Shown here piece by piece: positions 9,530 through 19,954 of a DNA stretch of 64,000 nt. The notes under the pieces were generated by a model. It did no database searches. It was not told where the DNA came from and saw nothing but the letters and a program-made list of their open reading frames with translations. The stretch spans positions 1,860,001-1,924,000 of the forward strand of contig NZ_CP071409.1 of NCBI RefSeq assembly GCF_022647505.1, read 5' to 3'. Source of the DNA: [Pantoea] beijingensis (GTDB taxonomy: Bacteria > Pseudomonadota > Gammaproteobacteria > Enterobacterales > Enterobacteriaceae). How positions within the stretch are numbered: the first letter of the stretch is position 1; each line of letters begins with the position of its first letter. A program made the position numbers and the translations under genes.

Positions 9530-10810
9530 TTAATAATTTTCTTCAGCTTGTTTGTGAAACAGCTCACGGAAAACAGGATAGATATCTTCAGGTTCACGTA
9601 TATGCTGGATCGCAAAATTATCAAATGTAGCCTGCAGATGTTCATATTCGCGCCATAAAGTTTGATGTGCTCGTCGGGTAATTTCGATATAGCTGTAATA
9701 GCGCACCACGGGCAAAATATGTTTCGCGAGAATATCGTGACATAACGGCGAGTCATCTGCCCAGTTATCACCATCTGAAGCCTGGGCGGCATAGATGTTC
9801 CACTGCGTTGGGTCGTAACGTTCCTTAACTACCTCATCCATCAATTTCAAAGCACTGGAAACAATAGTTCCCCCGGTTTCTTGTGAGTAGAAAAACTCCT
9901 GTTCATCGACCTCTTTTGCCTGAGTATGGTGGCGGATATAGACCACCTCCACATTTTTATAAGTCCGGCTCAGGAAAAGATATAACAGGATATAAAACCG
10001 TTTTGCCATATCCTTAGTGGCCTGATCCATCGAGCCAGACACGTCCATCAGGCAGAACATGACGGCACGGCTTGAGGGCTCAGGACGTTTTTCAAAGTTT
10101 TTATAACGCAAATCAAAGGTATCAATGAACGGAACCCGGGCGATACGTGCTCTTAACTCGGCGATCTCTTTGCGCAAGCGCTCTTCTTCTAGCAGCATGG
10201 CAGGTTCGGTTTTTTCGACCGCTGTCAGCGTCTCCTCCAGTTCATGCAGCATACGGCGCTTGCCTGCAGTCATTGCGGTTCTGCGTGCCAGCGAATTCTG
10301 TAGTGAACGTACCACGCTGATATTCGCAGGAACGCCGTTTGAGGTGTAGCCTGCGCGATGCGTTTTATATTCATTTAACTGGCGGTGCTGGTTTCTGCGT
10401 AAGTTAGGCAGGGCAAGATCCTCAAAAAGTAGATCAAGGTATTCATCTTTCGAAATCTGAAAAACAAATTCGTCCTGACCTTCGCCATCCTGGCTGGCAT
10501 TGCCCTGACCGCTACCTGCGCCGCTGCCACCACCCGTAGGGCGTTCAACGCGATCGTTTTGTACAAAATGATCGTTACCCGGATGGACGCGGTGTCGGTG
10601 TCCCCCTCGCCCCTGATGAAAGCTGGGTTCATTGATATCATCCACCGGAATAGATACGGATTCACCACTTTCTACGTCGGTAACCGAACGCTTATTAATG
10701 GCCTCGGAGATCGACTGTTTTATTTGCGACTTATAGCGGCGTAAAAAGCGCTGACGGTTTACCGCGCTCTTATTTTTGCCGTTAAGCCGCCGATCGATAA
10801 AATAGGCCAT
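9530..10810 (-). CDS. yeaH: YeaH, DUF444 / UPF0229 family protein
   Basis: 426-residue partner of the YeaG kinase (E. coli YeaH 427). It carries a basic N-terminus, a Gly/Gln-rich segment (about 85-110, [20 protein letters not shown]) and a C-terminal von Willebrand A-like domain with the metal-site motif [15 protein letters not shown] (DxSxS). The family is cotranscribed with PrkA-type kinases in many bacteria; its molecular action is not known. The start [15 protein letters not shown] at 10810 matches the family; gggggag sits very close upstream. It lies 66 bp downstream of yeaG in the same direction and is followed by a terminator. Confidence 0.94.
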   Translation of the reverse strand: MAYFIDRRLNGKNKSAVNRQRFLRRYKSQIKQSISEAINKRSVTDVESGESVSIPVDDINEPSFHQGRGGHRHRVHPGNDHFVQNDRVERPTGGGSGAGSGQGNASQDGEGQDEFVFQISKDEYLDLLFEDLALPNLRRNQHRQLNEYKTHRAGYTSNGVPANISVVRSLQNSLARRTAMTAGKRRMLHELEETLTAVEKTEPAMLLEEERLRKEIAELRARIARVPFIDTFDLRYKNFEKRPEPSSRAVMFCLMDVSGSMDQATKDMAKRFYILLYLFLSRTYKNVEVVYIRHHTQAKEVDEQEFFYSQETGGTIVSSALKLMDEVVKERYDPTQWNIYAAQASDGDNWADDSPLCHDILAKHILPVVRYYSYIEITRRAHQTLWREYEHLQATFDNFAIQHIREPEDIYPVFRELFHKQAEENY

Positions 10811-10876
10811 AACTCCCCCAAACAACATTACAGGTCAGGCCGGGAGAACGCCGGCCTCCTTTGTTCATTGGTCTTG

Positions 10877-12811
10877 CTAAGACGATTTACGTACGCGCAG
10901 ATACCACTCGCACAGCAGGCGTACCTGTTTGCGGGTATAACCTTTCTCCATCATTCGATCGACGAAATCATCATGTTTTTTCTGTTCATCCGTTGATGTC
11001 TTCGCATTAAACGAAATCACCGGCAGTAACTCCTCAGTATTTGAGAACATTTTCTTCTCAATGACGGTGCGAAGTTTTTCATAGCTGGTCCAGTTCGGAT
11101 TACGGCCACTGTTGTGCGCGCGGGCGCGAAGAACAAAATTGACGATTTCATTGCGGAAATCTTTCGGGTTACTGATCCCGGCAGGTTTCTCAATTTTCTC
11201 CAGTTCAGCATTCAGTGATTCGCGGTCGAATAGCTGGCCAGTATCAGGATCTCGGTACTCCTGGTCCTGAATCCAGAAATCAGCATAGGTGACGTAACGG
11301 TCGAAAATGTTCTGGCCATATTCTGAATAAGATTCCAGATAGGCCGTTTGGATCTCTTTGCCGATAAACTCGGCATATTTAGGGATCAGGTAACCTTTCA
11401 GATGCTCAAGGTATTTTTCTGCCTGATCTTGCGGAAATTGCTCCCGCTCAATTTGTTGTTCAAGGACATAAAAAAGATGGACCGGGTTTGCAGCTACTTC
11501 AGCATGGTCAAAGTTGAATACCCTTGACAGAATTTTGAACGCGAAGCGCGTAGACAGGCCATTCATACCTTCGTCCACACCCGCATAGTCCCGATATTCC
11601 TGATAGGACTTCGCCTTCGGGTCGGTATCCTTCAGGCTTTCACCATCATACACCCGCATTTTAGAGTAGGTGCTTGAGTTCTCAGGCTCTTTTAGCCGCG
11701 ACAGGATGGAGAACCGGGCGAGAGTTTCAAGCGTGCCGGGAGCACATGGCGCATGGGTTAGCTCGCTGTGATTCAGCAATTTGTCGTAAATTTTGATCTC
11801 TTCCGACACGCGCAGACAGTAGGGCACTTTGACAATATAGACGCGATCGAGAAACGCTTCATTATTCTTATTGTTGCGGAAAGTGACCCATTCAGATTCA
11901 TTAGAGTGGGCGAGGATAATACCGTTGAACGGGAGGGCAGAAATCCCTTCGGTGCCGTTATAGTTCCCTTCCTGGGTCGCGGTTAACAGCGGATGCAGTA
12001 CTTTAATCGGAGCCTTAAACATCTCGACAAATTCCATGATCCCTTGGTTTGCACGGCACAATGCGCCCGAATAACCGTAGGCATCTGGATCATTTTGCGC
12101 GTGATTTTCCAACTTACGGATGTCCACTTTGCCGACAAGTGCAGAAATATCTTGATTGTTTTCGTCCCCCGGTTCGGTTTTGGCAATCGCCAACTGCTCC
12201 AGAATAGAAGGCCAGACTTTTACAACTTTAAAGCGGGAAATATCGCCGCCATAATCATGCAAACGTTTTGCCGCCCAGGGGGACATGATGGTCCCCAGGT
12301 ACCGGCGTGGTACGCCGTATTCTTTCTCAAGAATATTGGCATCCTCCTGCGGATTAAACAGGCAAAGAGGATGGTCATTGACGGGACTCCGTTCGCCGTC
12401 TGCGCTGAGGACATAAATAGGGACGCGCTGCATCAGAGATTTCAGTCGCTCCGCCAGCGAAGATTTTCCGCCCCCGACCGGACCTAACAAATAAAGGATC
12501 TGCTTCTTCTCTTCCAATCCCTGGGCGGCATGTTTCAGGTAAGAGACAATTTGCTCGATCGCCTCTTCCATACCATAAAATTCTTCAAAAGCTGGATAGC
12601 GTGCAATAACACGGTTCGAAAACAGGCGGGAAAGGCGTGGCTCCAGAGCAGTATCAACCATTACTGGCTCACCAATAGCCATTAATAGTCGTTCTGCTGC
12701 GTTGGCGTATGCGCTGCGATCTTGCTTACAGGTAGCAAGAAATTCCTGCAGGGTGAACTCTTCGTCCTTGGCAGCTTCATAACGCTGACGATAGTGATCG
12801 AATATATTCAT
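10877..12811 (-). CDS. yeaG: YeaG, PrkA-type serine protein kinase
   Basis: 644 residues, identical in length to E. coli YeaG. The N-terminal AAA+-like PrkA domain (about 1-380) contains the P-loop LLGPVGGGKSSLAERL; the C-terminal PrkA kinase domain follows. In E. coli YeaG is a stress-induced Ser/Thr kinase needed for survival under sustained nitrogen starvation. It is the first gene of the yeaG-yeaH operon. The start ATG has aaggacgggc upstream. A strong sigma-54 promoter lies 85 bp before the start codon, which fits the known nitrogen-starvation control. Confidence 0.96.
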   Translation of the reverse strand: MNIFDHYRQRYEAAKDEEFTLQEFLATCKQDRSAYANAAERLLMAIGEPVMVDTALEPRLSRLFSNRVIARYPAFEEFYGMEEAIEQIVSYLKHAAQGLEEKKQILYLLGPVGGGKSSLAERLKSLMQRVPIYVLSADGERSPVNDHPLCLFNPQEDANILEKEYGVPRRYLGTIMSPWAAKRLHDYGGDISRFKVVKVWPSILEQLAIAKTEPGDENNQDISALVGKVDIRKLENHAQNDPDAYGYSGALCRANQGIMEFVEMFKAPIKVLHPLLTATQEGNYNGTEGISALPFNGIILAHSNESEWVTFRNNKNNEAFLDRVYIVKVPYCLRVSEEIKIYDKLLNHSELTHAPCAPGTLETLARFSILSRLKEPENSSTYSKMRVYDGESLKDTDPKAKSYQEYRDYAGVDEGMNGLSTRFAFKILSRVFNFDHAEVAANPVHLFYVLEQQIEREQFPQDQAEKYLEHLKGYLIPKYAEFIGKEIQTAYLESYSEYGQNIFDRYVTYADFWIQDQEYRDPDTGQLFDRESLNAELEKIEKPAGISNPKDFRNEIVNFVLRARAHNSGRNPNWTSYEKLRTVIEKKMFSNTEELLPVISFNAKTSTDEQKKHDDFVDRMMEKGYTRKQVRLLCEWYLRVRKSS

Positions 12812-12894
12812 AGCGATGCCCGTCCTTTCGTTTGTAGCACAGGAACCAGGAGCCTAATTAGAATGAGCTCCTGAAGGAACTTATAATTGAGTAC

Positions 12895-12912
12895 AGCAAC
12901 CCTTATGCCAAC
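12895..12912 (-). promoter_or_regulatory. Sigma-54 promoter of yeaGH
   Basis: The minus strand reads TTGGCATAAGGGTTGCTG. GG and GC are separated by exactly 10 nt, as in the consensus TGGCAC-N5-TTGC; the only core departure is T for C at the sixth position. The predicted transcription start is about 12884, 70 nt before the yeaG ATG. RpoN/NtrC control of yeaGH is known in E. coli. I did not find an obvious paired NtrC site upstream. Confidence 0.8.
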
Positions 12913-13242
12913 CTGACTTTTTTAATCGGTATACACAAATTTCGGTCACTCTGCTCACACAAATTTAGCGTGTTAGTTTAACTGTAGATGGCATTTAAAA
13001 AATTTCCTCAGGTCGCGATTATTTTCAATGAGATTTCAATAACAAAGTTATAAAAAGGATAAGTGTTACTGCATAATCAGACGGTGAAAGCATATATTGT
13101 AAATATGCCTTGACGTTCACTCCCCGATTAATGAAGGGGAAATTGATGCTAAGTGCTACTGAATATGTAAATTCCTGAACACTTTCCAAATGAATAGGTA
13201 AACTACAGGTTCTGATTGTTATATTTATGGAACGAATAAATT
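12913..13242. other. yeaG-mipA divergent spacer
   Basis: AT-rich region of 330 bp carrying the upstream control of yeaG and the mipA promoter. A small C4/G4 hairpin (about 13122-13142) is visible. No open reading frame is supported. Confidence 0.5.
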
Positions 13243-13992
13243 GTGAACTATTTCAAACTTAGCGCCCTTGCTGCACTCTTACCATGCTGTTTTGTTGCCA
13301 CTTCTGCACACGCCAACCCACTTTCGTTGGGAGCTTCAGTTCTCTATATGCAAAGCCCTTATAAGGGTGGACAAGATCGATACCTGCCAGTTCCAATCAT
13401 CAACTACGAGAGCGATAACTTTTACATTCGTAGTCTGCAGGCTGGGTATTACTTGTGGAAAGATCGCCAGGACCAGCTTTCGCTAACCGTCCTGGGATCG
13501 CCACAGTATTATGATCCTGATGATAACGACGACGGAGATATGAAAAGTCTTCGCAAACGCCATATGACCTTGATGGCAGGTGCTAGCTATAGTCATACAG
13601 CCGATTGGGGGATTATCCGCACTACGCTGGCGGGAGATGTACTCAATAACAGTAACGGTTTTATCTGGGATCTGGCTTACCTCTATCGCTTTGAATTGGG
13701 TGATTTTACGCTGACACCCGGCATTGGTGCGTTGTGGAGTAGTGCCAATCAGAACCGCTACTATTATGGTGTTTCCGGTTCTGAGTCGTCACGAAGTGGG
13801 TTGGGGCGGTATCGTCCGGATGATAGCTGGAGTCCTTATCTGCAGATGAGTGCCGACTATAAAATTAACGCCAATTGGCGAGCGTCTCTGGTTGGCCGTT
13901 ATTCCCGTCTTGGTAGTGAGGTGAAAGATAGCCCAATGGTGGACAATAGTTCACAAGTGTCTCTTTGGACGGGTGTGAGTTATACCTTCTGA
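13243..13992 (+). CDS. mipA: MipA, MltA-interacting outer membrane protein
   Basis: 249-residue MipA/OmpV-family beta-barrel protein (E. coli 248) that links the murein hydrolase MltA and PBP1B at the outer membrane. The Sec signal peptide (1-24, ending ATSAHA) is followed by a mature part of alternating aromatic beta strands, ending in the outer-membrane type C-terminus SLWTGVSYTF with a terminal Phe. The start is GTG at 13243 in the given frame. Downstream a perfect 9-bp hairpin (14010-14031) separates it from yeaE. Confidence 0.93.
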   Translation: MNYFKLSALAALLPCCFVATSAHANPLSLGASVLYMQSPYKGGQDRYLPVPIINYESDNFYIRSLQAGYYLWKDRQDQLSLTVLGSPQYYDPDDNDDGDMKSLRKRHMTLMAGASYSHTADWGIIRTTLAGDVLNNSNGFIWDLAYLYRFELGDFTLTPGIGALWSSANQNRYYYGVSGSESSRSGLGRYRPDDSWSPYLQMSADYKINANWRASLVGRYSRLGSEVKDSPMVDNSSQVSLWTGVSYTF

Positions 13993-14009
13993 TCGTTATG
14001 TTGCACCAA

Positions 14010-14031
14010 AATGGGGCTAATAAGCCCCATT
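14010..14031 (+). terminator. Hairpin after mipA
   Basis: Nine-bp perfect stem AATGGGGCT/AGCCCCATT with an AATA loop. There is no strong T tract, so it may be an mRNA 3' end or a processing structure. Confidence 0.5.
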
Positions 14032-14071
14032 AATGTAGAATTAAGCCTTCAAAAGGTGCGCAGGAGGATGG

Positions 14072-14923
14072 GTGGCTAAGACGGTGATTTTTCCTTGTGG
14101 CTCGACTCTGCCAGCAATAGGTCAGGGCACCTGGTATATGGGGGAAGACAGCAGCCAGCAGAAAAAAGAGGTTGCTGCGTTACAAGCTGGTCTGGAACGT
14201 GGCCTCCGTATTATCGACACTGCCGAAATGTATGCTGAAGGGCGTGCAGAGAAGATTGTCGGCGAGGCGCTGGCAGGGCGGCGGGACCAAGCCTGGCTGG
14301 TGTCTAAAGTATATCCCTGGAACGCGGGTGAGGTGGACGTAAGTGACGCCTGTGAGCGTAGTCTGCGGCGCCTTAAAACCGACTACCTTGATCTCTATCT
14401 TTTACACTGGCGGGGCAATATTCCTCTGGCGGAAACGATTCGTGCGATGGAAAGTCTACAGCGGCAGGGGAAGATCCGTCGCTGGGGTGTTTCCAATTTT
14501 GATATCAATGATATGCAAGAATTATGGCAAGAATCGGGTGGGGTTCAGTGTGCAACGAATCAGGTGCTTTATCATCTAGCCTCGCGAGGAATTGAGTTCG
14601 ATCTTATACCTGCATGCCAGCAAAGACGCATACCGATTATGGCATATTGCCCCCTGGCGCAGGCAGGACGCCTGCGAGGTGAGCTAATCGGCCATCCGCG
14701 ACTTAATCAGCTTGCGCAGCAGAAAAACATCAGCGTTGCACAATTGCTCTTAGCGTGGGTGATACACACAGAGGGCGTTTTGGCTATCCCGAAAGCGAGT
14801 TCGCTCGCGCATATTAAAGAAAATGCCGATGCGCTTGAGGTGGCGTTTACCGAAGAGGAATTGAGGGTAATCAATCACGCTTATCCGCCGCCACAGAGCA
14901 AAATAGTGCTCGATATTGTCTAA
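14072..14923 (+). CDS. yeaE: YeaE, aldo/keto reductase (methylglyoxal reductase type)
   Basis: NADPH-dependent aldo/keto reductase, 283 residues (E. coli YeaE 284, which reduces methylglyoxal). The TIM-barrel family tetrad is visible: D in IIDTAEMYAEG with its Tyr, K in VSKVYPWN, and H in YLLHWRGNIP. Cofactor-binding residues lie in AIPKASSLAHIKENADAL near the C-terminus. The start is GTG at 14072 with aggagg 6 nt upstream; the nearby ATG at 14069 is out of frame and stops at once. It is convergent with yeaD across a bidirectional terminator. Confidence 0.92.
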   Translation: MAKTVIFPCGSTLPAIGQGTWYMGEDSSQQKKEVAALQAGLERGLRIIDTAEMYAEGRAEKIVGEALAGRRDQAWLVSKVYPWNAGEVDVSDACERSLRRLKTDYLDLYLLHWRGNIPLAETIRAMESLQRQGKIRRWGVSNFDINDMQELWQESGGVQCATNQVLYHLASRGIEFDLIPACQQRRIPIMAYCPLAQAGRLRGELIGHPRLNQLAQQKNISVAQLLLAWVIHTEGVLAIPKASSLAHIKENADALEVAFTEEELRVINHAYPPPQSKIVLDIV

Positions 14924-15020
14924 TATGCCCCGGCAGATGAGATGACTGACGCGGAGTTAGGCTGGCAGTATCAGTGAAGGCGATTATCCTCAGGCATCCG
15001 GATCTCCTTACCTTCAAATT

Positions 15021-15043
15021 AAGGGCGAACATCTCGCCCTTTA
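15021..15043. terminator. Bidirectional terminator between yeaE and yeaD
   Basis: AAGGGCGA/TCGCCCTT stem with a 5-nt loop, followed by TT on one strand and AA-rich sequence on the other. It lies between convergent stop codons, 3 bp from the yeaD stop. Confidence 0.65.
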
Positions 15044-15045
15044 TC

Positions 15046-15924
15046 TCAGGCTTTCTTGCGTAGACGCAGCGTTGCCGCCAGTCTTGCAGGCTTTTCACCC
15101 GCGCTTTTCATTGGCGTACTGATGTGCGCTGTTTCCACGCAGACAAAGGTTTTATATCCATCATCTGCCATATCGGCCATGCTGGATGACAATTCAGCAC
15201 CCGGGTTCCAGGTCACGACATCGCTATGATAGTGATGGTAAACTTCAATCAAGCGATTACCGACTTTGTCACTGATCACACTACAATCTTCGGGATGAGT
15301 ATAAATGCGATCGATACGGTTCGGATAAGTCTGCTTACCGTCTGGTGAGTCGCCAGTGACTCCCGAATTGACTTTATCGATGAAGGAACGGCCAAGGCCA
15401 CTCACCTCAACGCTATCAATGTCAGCGACGGCAAAGTAGGTATGCAGTGCGGCCGTGGAGTTATAATCGCCATGGGCTTCTAACTCAATCTCACAACGAT
15501 CGCTTAACCTGAAGCGGGCAAAAAGCGTAAAATCGTGCGGCCAGAGTTTTTGGGTTTGCGCGTTACTTTCCAGTGCAAAAGTGAGGATGACCCCGTCGCC
15601 ATCTTCATCATGTGCCGATAACACCCACGGCATGCTCCGGGCAAAACCATGAGCAGGTTCGCCTTCCGGTCCAAACCATGGCCAGCAGATTGGAACACCC
15701 CCACGAATCGCTTTACCCGCTGCGTAAGGTGTTTTCTCACTGAGCCAGATAACGGGTTGTTCTCCGGCAGGTCGCCAGGCGATCAGGTGTGCGCCTTGTA
15801 ATGTGATAGCCGCCTTAACCTTGGGATGATTGACCACAATCACTGGCAGGTCGCCGATCTGGCGCTGGGAAAGATAAGGTGTAATTTGATGAATGACCGG
15901 CAGTGAAAAGAGTTTCTCGTTCAT
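15046..15924 (-). CDS. yeaD: YeaD, glucose-6-phosphate 1-epimerase
   Basis: D-hexose-6-phosphate mutarotase of the aldose-epimerase fold, 292 residues (E. coli 294). Conserved blocks are GGVPICWPWFGPEG (about 78-91), HGFARSMPWVL with the acid/base His, and FCVETAH-like FVCVETAHIS near the C-terminus. It is a cytoplasmic enzyme that interconverts alpha and beta anomers of glucose 6-phosphate. It lies directly downstream of gapA in the same orientation, separated by a terminator, as in E. coli. Confidence 0.94.
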   Translation of the reverse strand: MNEKLFSLPVIHQITPYLSQRQIGDLPVIVVNHPKVKAAITLQGAHLIAWRPAGEQPVIWLSEKTPYAAGKAIRGGVPICWPWFGPEGEPAHGFARSMPWVLSAHDEDGDGVILTFALESNAQTQKLWPHDFTLFARFRLSDRCEIELEAHGDYNSTAALHTYFAVADIDSVEVSGLGRSFIDKVNSGVTGDSPDGKQTYPNRIDRIYTHPEDCSVISDKVGNRLIEVYHHYHSDVVTWNPGAELSSSMADMADDGYKTFVCVETAHISTPMKSAGEKPARLAATLRLRKKA

Positions 15925-15954
15925 AATGAAACCTATTTGTTTTCATACTGGCGA

Positions 15955-15980
15955 TAAAAAAGGGCGACCGCAGTCGCCCT
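15955..15980 (-). terminator. gapA terminator
   Basis: Minus-strand hairpin AGGGCGACT-GC-GGTCGCCCT followed by TTTTTTATCG, 30 bp past the gapA stop. Confidence 0.9.
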
Positions 15981-16009
15981 CAGTATTCAGATTTTCATTC
16001 TCACGACGC

Positions 16010-17345
<1,336 letters not shown>

Positions 17346-17756
17346 ATGGCTAAAGAACCGTCGCATGCCACGCCCGCAAGCGAACTCACTGAAATGCAGC
17401 GCTACGTTACTCAGCAACGAGGAACCGAGCCGCCGTTTTCCGGGGCGCTTTTACATAATAAAGCGGAAGGTATTTATCACTGTCTGGTCTGTAATGCCCC
17501 ACTGTTTTTATCTGAAACGAAATACGATTCCGGTTGTGGCTGGCCGAGTTTTTATCAGCCCTTCACCGATGAATCAATCCGCTACCTTGATGATGATTCG
17601 CACGGTATGCACCGCGTTGAAATACGCTGTGGCAGCTGTGATGCGCATCTGGGGCACGTCTTTCCCGATGGCCCTCAGCCCGGGGGCGAGCGCTATTGTG
17701 TCAATTCGGCGTCACTGAGTTTTATTGATGATGAAGGCAAGCAGGTCAGAGGCTGA
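17346..17756 (+). CDS. msrB: MsrB, methionine-R-sulfoxide reductase
   Basis: Reduces free and protein-bound methionine R-sulfoxide; 136 residues (E. coli 137). The zinc-binding cysteine pairs are in CLVCNAPL and CGSCDAHLG, with GWPSFYQP and GHVFPDGP between and after. The catalytic Cys is in RYCVNSASL. The ATG at 17346 ([10 protein letters not shown]) is the family start; an in-frame upstream start at 17289 would add 19 unlike residues. yeaC follows after 5 bp, so the two are an operon. Confidence 0.96.
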   Translation: MAKEPSHATPASELTEMQRYVTQQRGTEPPFSGALLHNKAEGIYHCLVCNAPLFLSETKYDSGCGWPSFYQPFTDESIRYLDDDSHGMHRVEIRCGSCDAHLGHVFPDGPQPGGERYCVNSASLSFIDDEGKQVRG

Positions 17757-17761
17757 AATGT

Positions 17762-18046
17762 ATGAATAACGACCTGGATCGGATGATTGAGATGATGACG
17801 CCGGAGGTTTACCAGCGGTTGTCAACAGCAGTTGAAATCGGTAAATGGCCTGATGGTGTACCGCTTACGGCAGAGCAAAAAGAAAATAGCATGCAGTTGG
17901 TACTGCTCTGGCAGGCTAAATATAACGATCGACCACAGCATATGAGCGTTGGGCAGGACGGTCAAATCGTGATGAAGACCAAACAACAACTCAAAGCGGA
18001 ATTTGGTATTGATGATTCGGACGTTACCCGAATCAACCTGCAATAA
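17762..18046 (+). CDS. yeaC: YeaC, DUF1315 family protein
   Basis: 94-residue cytoplasmic protein of unknown function (E. coli YeaC about 90). Sequence MIEMMTPEVYQRLSTAVE and GKWPDGVPLTAEQKE is characteristic of the family. It starts 5 bp after msrB and is almost certainly cotranscribed with it. A long hairpin follows at 18060-18108. Confidence 0.9.
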   Translation: MNNDLDRMIEMMTPEVYQRLSTAVEIGKWPDGVPLTAEQKENSMQLVLLWQAKYNDRPQHMSVGQDGQIVMKTKQQLKAEFGIDDSDVTRINLQ

Positions 18047-18059
18047 CAATCTGTAAGCC

Positions 18060-18108
18060 ACTCTGTGCCGGAGTTTGCCTGTTATAAAGACAGATACTGG
18101 CACAGAGT
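18060..18108. terminator. Inverted repeat between yeaC and pncA
   Basis: ACTCTGTGCC ... GGCACAGAGT, a perfect 10-bp stem. An inner CTGT/ACAG pairing can close the loop. It is placed between convergent genes; with no T tract, the terminator role is inferred. Confidence 0.55.
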
Positions 18109-18134
18109 AGATGACGGCAGACCGCTCTTACTGG

Positions 18135-18746
18135 TTACAGCACAGTCGCGCCACGCGTTGCCATTTCACGTAACGCGTTGTTGCTGTCTTCCGGAAGAGT
18201 ATTTACCCCACGGCAGCCTTGACGAATGACTTCAACGTTGTAACCCAATGCCAGTGCGTCGAGTACGCTGAATTTCACGCAATAGTCGGTCGCCAGCCCC
18301 ATCATGACCAGCGAGCTTATGCCGCGTTGTTGCAGCCAGCTGTGAAGCTGAGTTTGTCGTTGATGGCCGTTATCAAAGAAGGCACTGTAACTGTCAACAT
18401 CGGCATATTCACCTTTGCGAAAGACAGCATCAAATACGGAAACATCAAGATCCGGGTGGAAGTCAGCTCCAGGCGTGTGCTGGACAGCGTGGTCGGGCCA
18501 CCATCTCTGGGATAGCCCGTTTAATTCTCCCACCTCGCCAATAGGTTGCTGTGCTACCGAAGCAAAACTCCCATGATCAGCAGGGTGCCAATCCTGGGTA
18601 GCGATAACTAAATCGCCACGTTGCCTGAATTGTTGCGCCAGTTGATTCGCGATAACAATTACTTCGTCACCTTGCTGCACGGCGAGTGCGCCGCCGGCGC
18701 AAAAGTCATTTTGTAAATCGATCAATACCAGCGCTCGTTGCGGCAT
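18135..18746 (-). CDS. pncA: PncA, nicotinamidase
   Basis: Isochorismatase-fold amidohydrolase converting nicotinamide to nicotinate in NAD salvage, 203 residues. The catalytic Asp lies in LIDLQNDFCAGGALAV, metal-site residues in TQDWHPADHGSFAS and the nucleophile Cys in GLATDYCVKFSVLDAL. The Lys of the triad is probably in VFRKGEYADVDSYSAF. The start ATG at 18746 has tggagg 6 nt upstream. It begins 14 bp after ansA, forming the ansA-pncA operon known from E. coli. Confidence 0.95.
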   Translation of the reverse strand: MPQRALVLIDLQNDFCAGGALAVQQGDEVIVIANQLAQQFRQRGDLVIATQDWHPADHGSFASVAQQPIGEVGELNGLSQRWWPDHAVQHTPGADFHPDLDVSVFDAVFRKGEYADVDSYSAFFDNGHQRQTQLHSWLQQRGISSLVMMGLATDYCVKFSVLDALALGYNVEVIRQGCRGVNTLPEDSNNALREMATRGATVL

Positions 18747-18760
18747 CGTTTCCTCCAGGT

Positions 18761-19777
18761 TTATTCATCGGGGGTAAGTTCACCACGCAGGTTACGTTGC
18801 ATTTCGCGACGAACCTCGGCCGTGGAAAGATTCTGGCTCAGCAGAAAGTGCAATTTAGTCAGTGTTGCTTCCACCGTTAAATCAAAACCGCTGATGACCC
18901 CGGCCAGCGCCAGGGCATTACCGGTAGCATAACCGCCCATATTCACTTTGCCCGACATACACTGTGTCAGATTGACGACTACGATCCCACGGGTGGCGGC
19001 ATCCCGCAGCTCCTGCAAGAACTCCGCATTCTGTGGCGCATTGCCCACACCATAAGATCGCAGAATCAAGGCTTTTACGGGCTGGCGTAAGAAGTTACGC
19101 ACGACATCAGCGGAAATACCAGGATAAAGCGTCACCACGCCAATCGGTTGGGGCGTGATCGGATGCACGATCAACGTTCCCTGCTGCTGTGGTAACGGCG
19201 TAGTATGCAACCGGCGAATATGAATTCCTGCCTCCAGCAGCGGCTGAAGGTTGGGCGAATCAAAAGCATTAAAGCCATCGGCATGAGCTTTGGTTGTGCG
19301 ATTACCGCGAAAAAGTGTGTTGTTGAAGAAAAGTGACACTTCATTAACAGGATAATTGGCGGCGACATACAGCGCGTTGAGCAAGTTCTGTTGACCATCA
19401 GATCGTAGAGCTTCAAGCGGTATTTGTGACCCTGTCACGATAACCGGTTTTGCCAGATTTTCCAGCATAAAAGAGAGCGCAGATGCGGTGAAAGCCATAG
19501 TATCTGTGCCGTGAAGGATGACGAAACCATCATAATCATCGTAATTTTGCTGAATATCATCAGCAATAGATTGCCAGTCCTCAGGCGTCATATCTGATGA
19601 GTCGATCAGGGGGCAATACTCATGAATGGTAAAATCAGGCATCTCAGGGCGGTGGAATTCCGGCATATTAGCCAGTTGGCGTTGCAGATGACCAGAGACC
19701 GGGATATAGCCCTGCGTTGAACGTTGCATACCAATAGTGCCGCCGGTATAGGCAACGTAGATGGATTTTTTTTGCAT
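18761..19777 (-). CDS. ansA: AnsA, cytoplasmic L-asparaginase I
   Basis: Hydrolyses L-asparagine to aspartate and ammonia in the cytoplasm; 338 residues, the E. coli length. The two catalytic Thr motifs are YVAYTGGTIGMQRS (residues 7-20) and the HGTDTMAFTASALSFML block (about 89-105). It has no signal peptide, unlike periplasmic AnsB. It is the upstream gene of the ansA-pncA pair. Confidence 0.96.
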   Translation of the reverse strand: MQKKSIYVAYTGGTIGMQRSTQGYIPVSGHLQRQLANMPEFHRPEMPDFTIHEYCPLIDSSDMTPEDWQSIADDIQQNYDDYDGFVILHGTDTMAFTASALSFMLENLAKPVIVTGSQIPLEALRSDGQQNLLNALYVAANYPVNEVSLFFNNTLFRGNRTTKAHADGFNAFDSPNLQPLLEAGIHIRRLHTTPLPQQQGTLIVHPITPQPIGVVTLYPGISADVVRNFLRQPVKALILRSYGVGNAPQNAEFLQELRDAATRGIVVVNLTQCMSGKVNMGGYATGNALALAGVISGFDLTVEATLTKLHFLLSQNLSTAEVRREMQRNLRGELTPDE

Positions 19778-19918
19778 GACTAAACTCAGATTTGCCGTAA
19801 AAACAGGATTATATACTTTTCACACCCGAAGTTGCAGCGACATCCGGCGAGAATTATTAGCGCATTGTCATGTGATGAGCGACAGGGAGTTGGGAATGGA
19901 TAACCGCGTTAACTGGCA

Positions 19919-19950
19919 AAAAAATAGCCCGACCATCGGTCGGGCTATTT
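19919..19950 (-). terminator. sppA terminator
   Basis: AAATAGCCCGACC / GGTCGGGCTATTT stem with TTTTTT following on the minus strand, 4 bp past the sppA stop codon. Confidence 0.9.
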
Positions 19951-19954
19951 AAGG

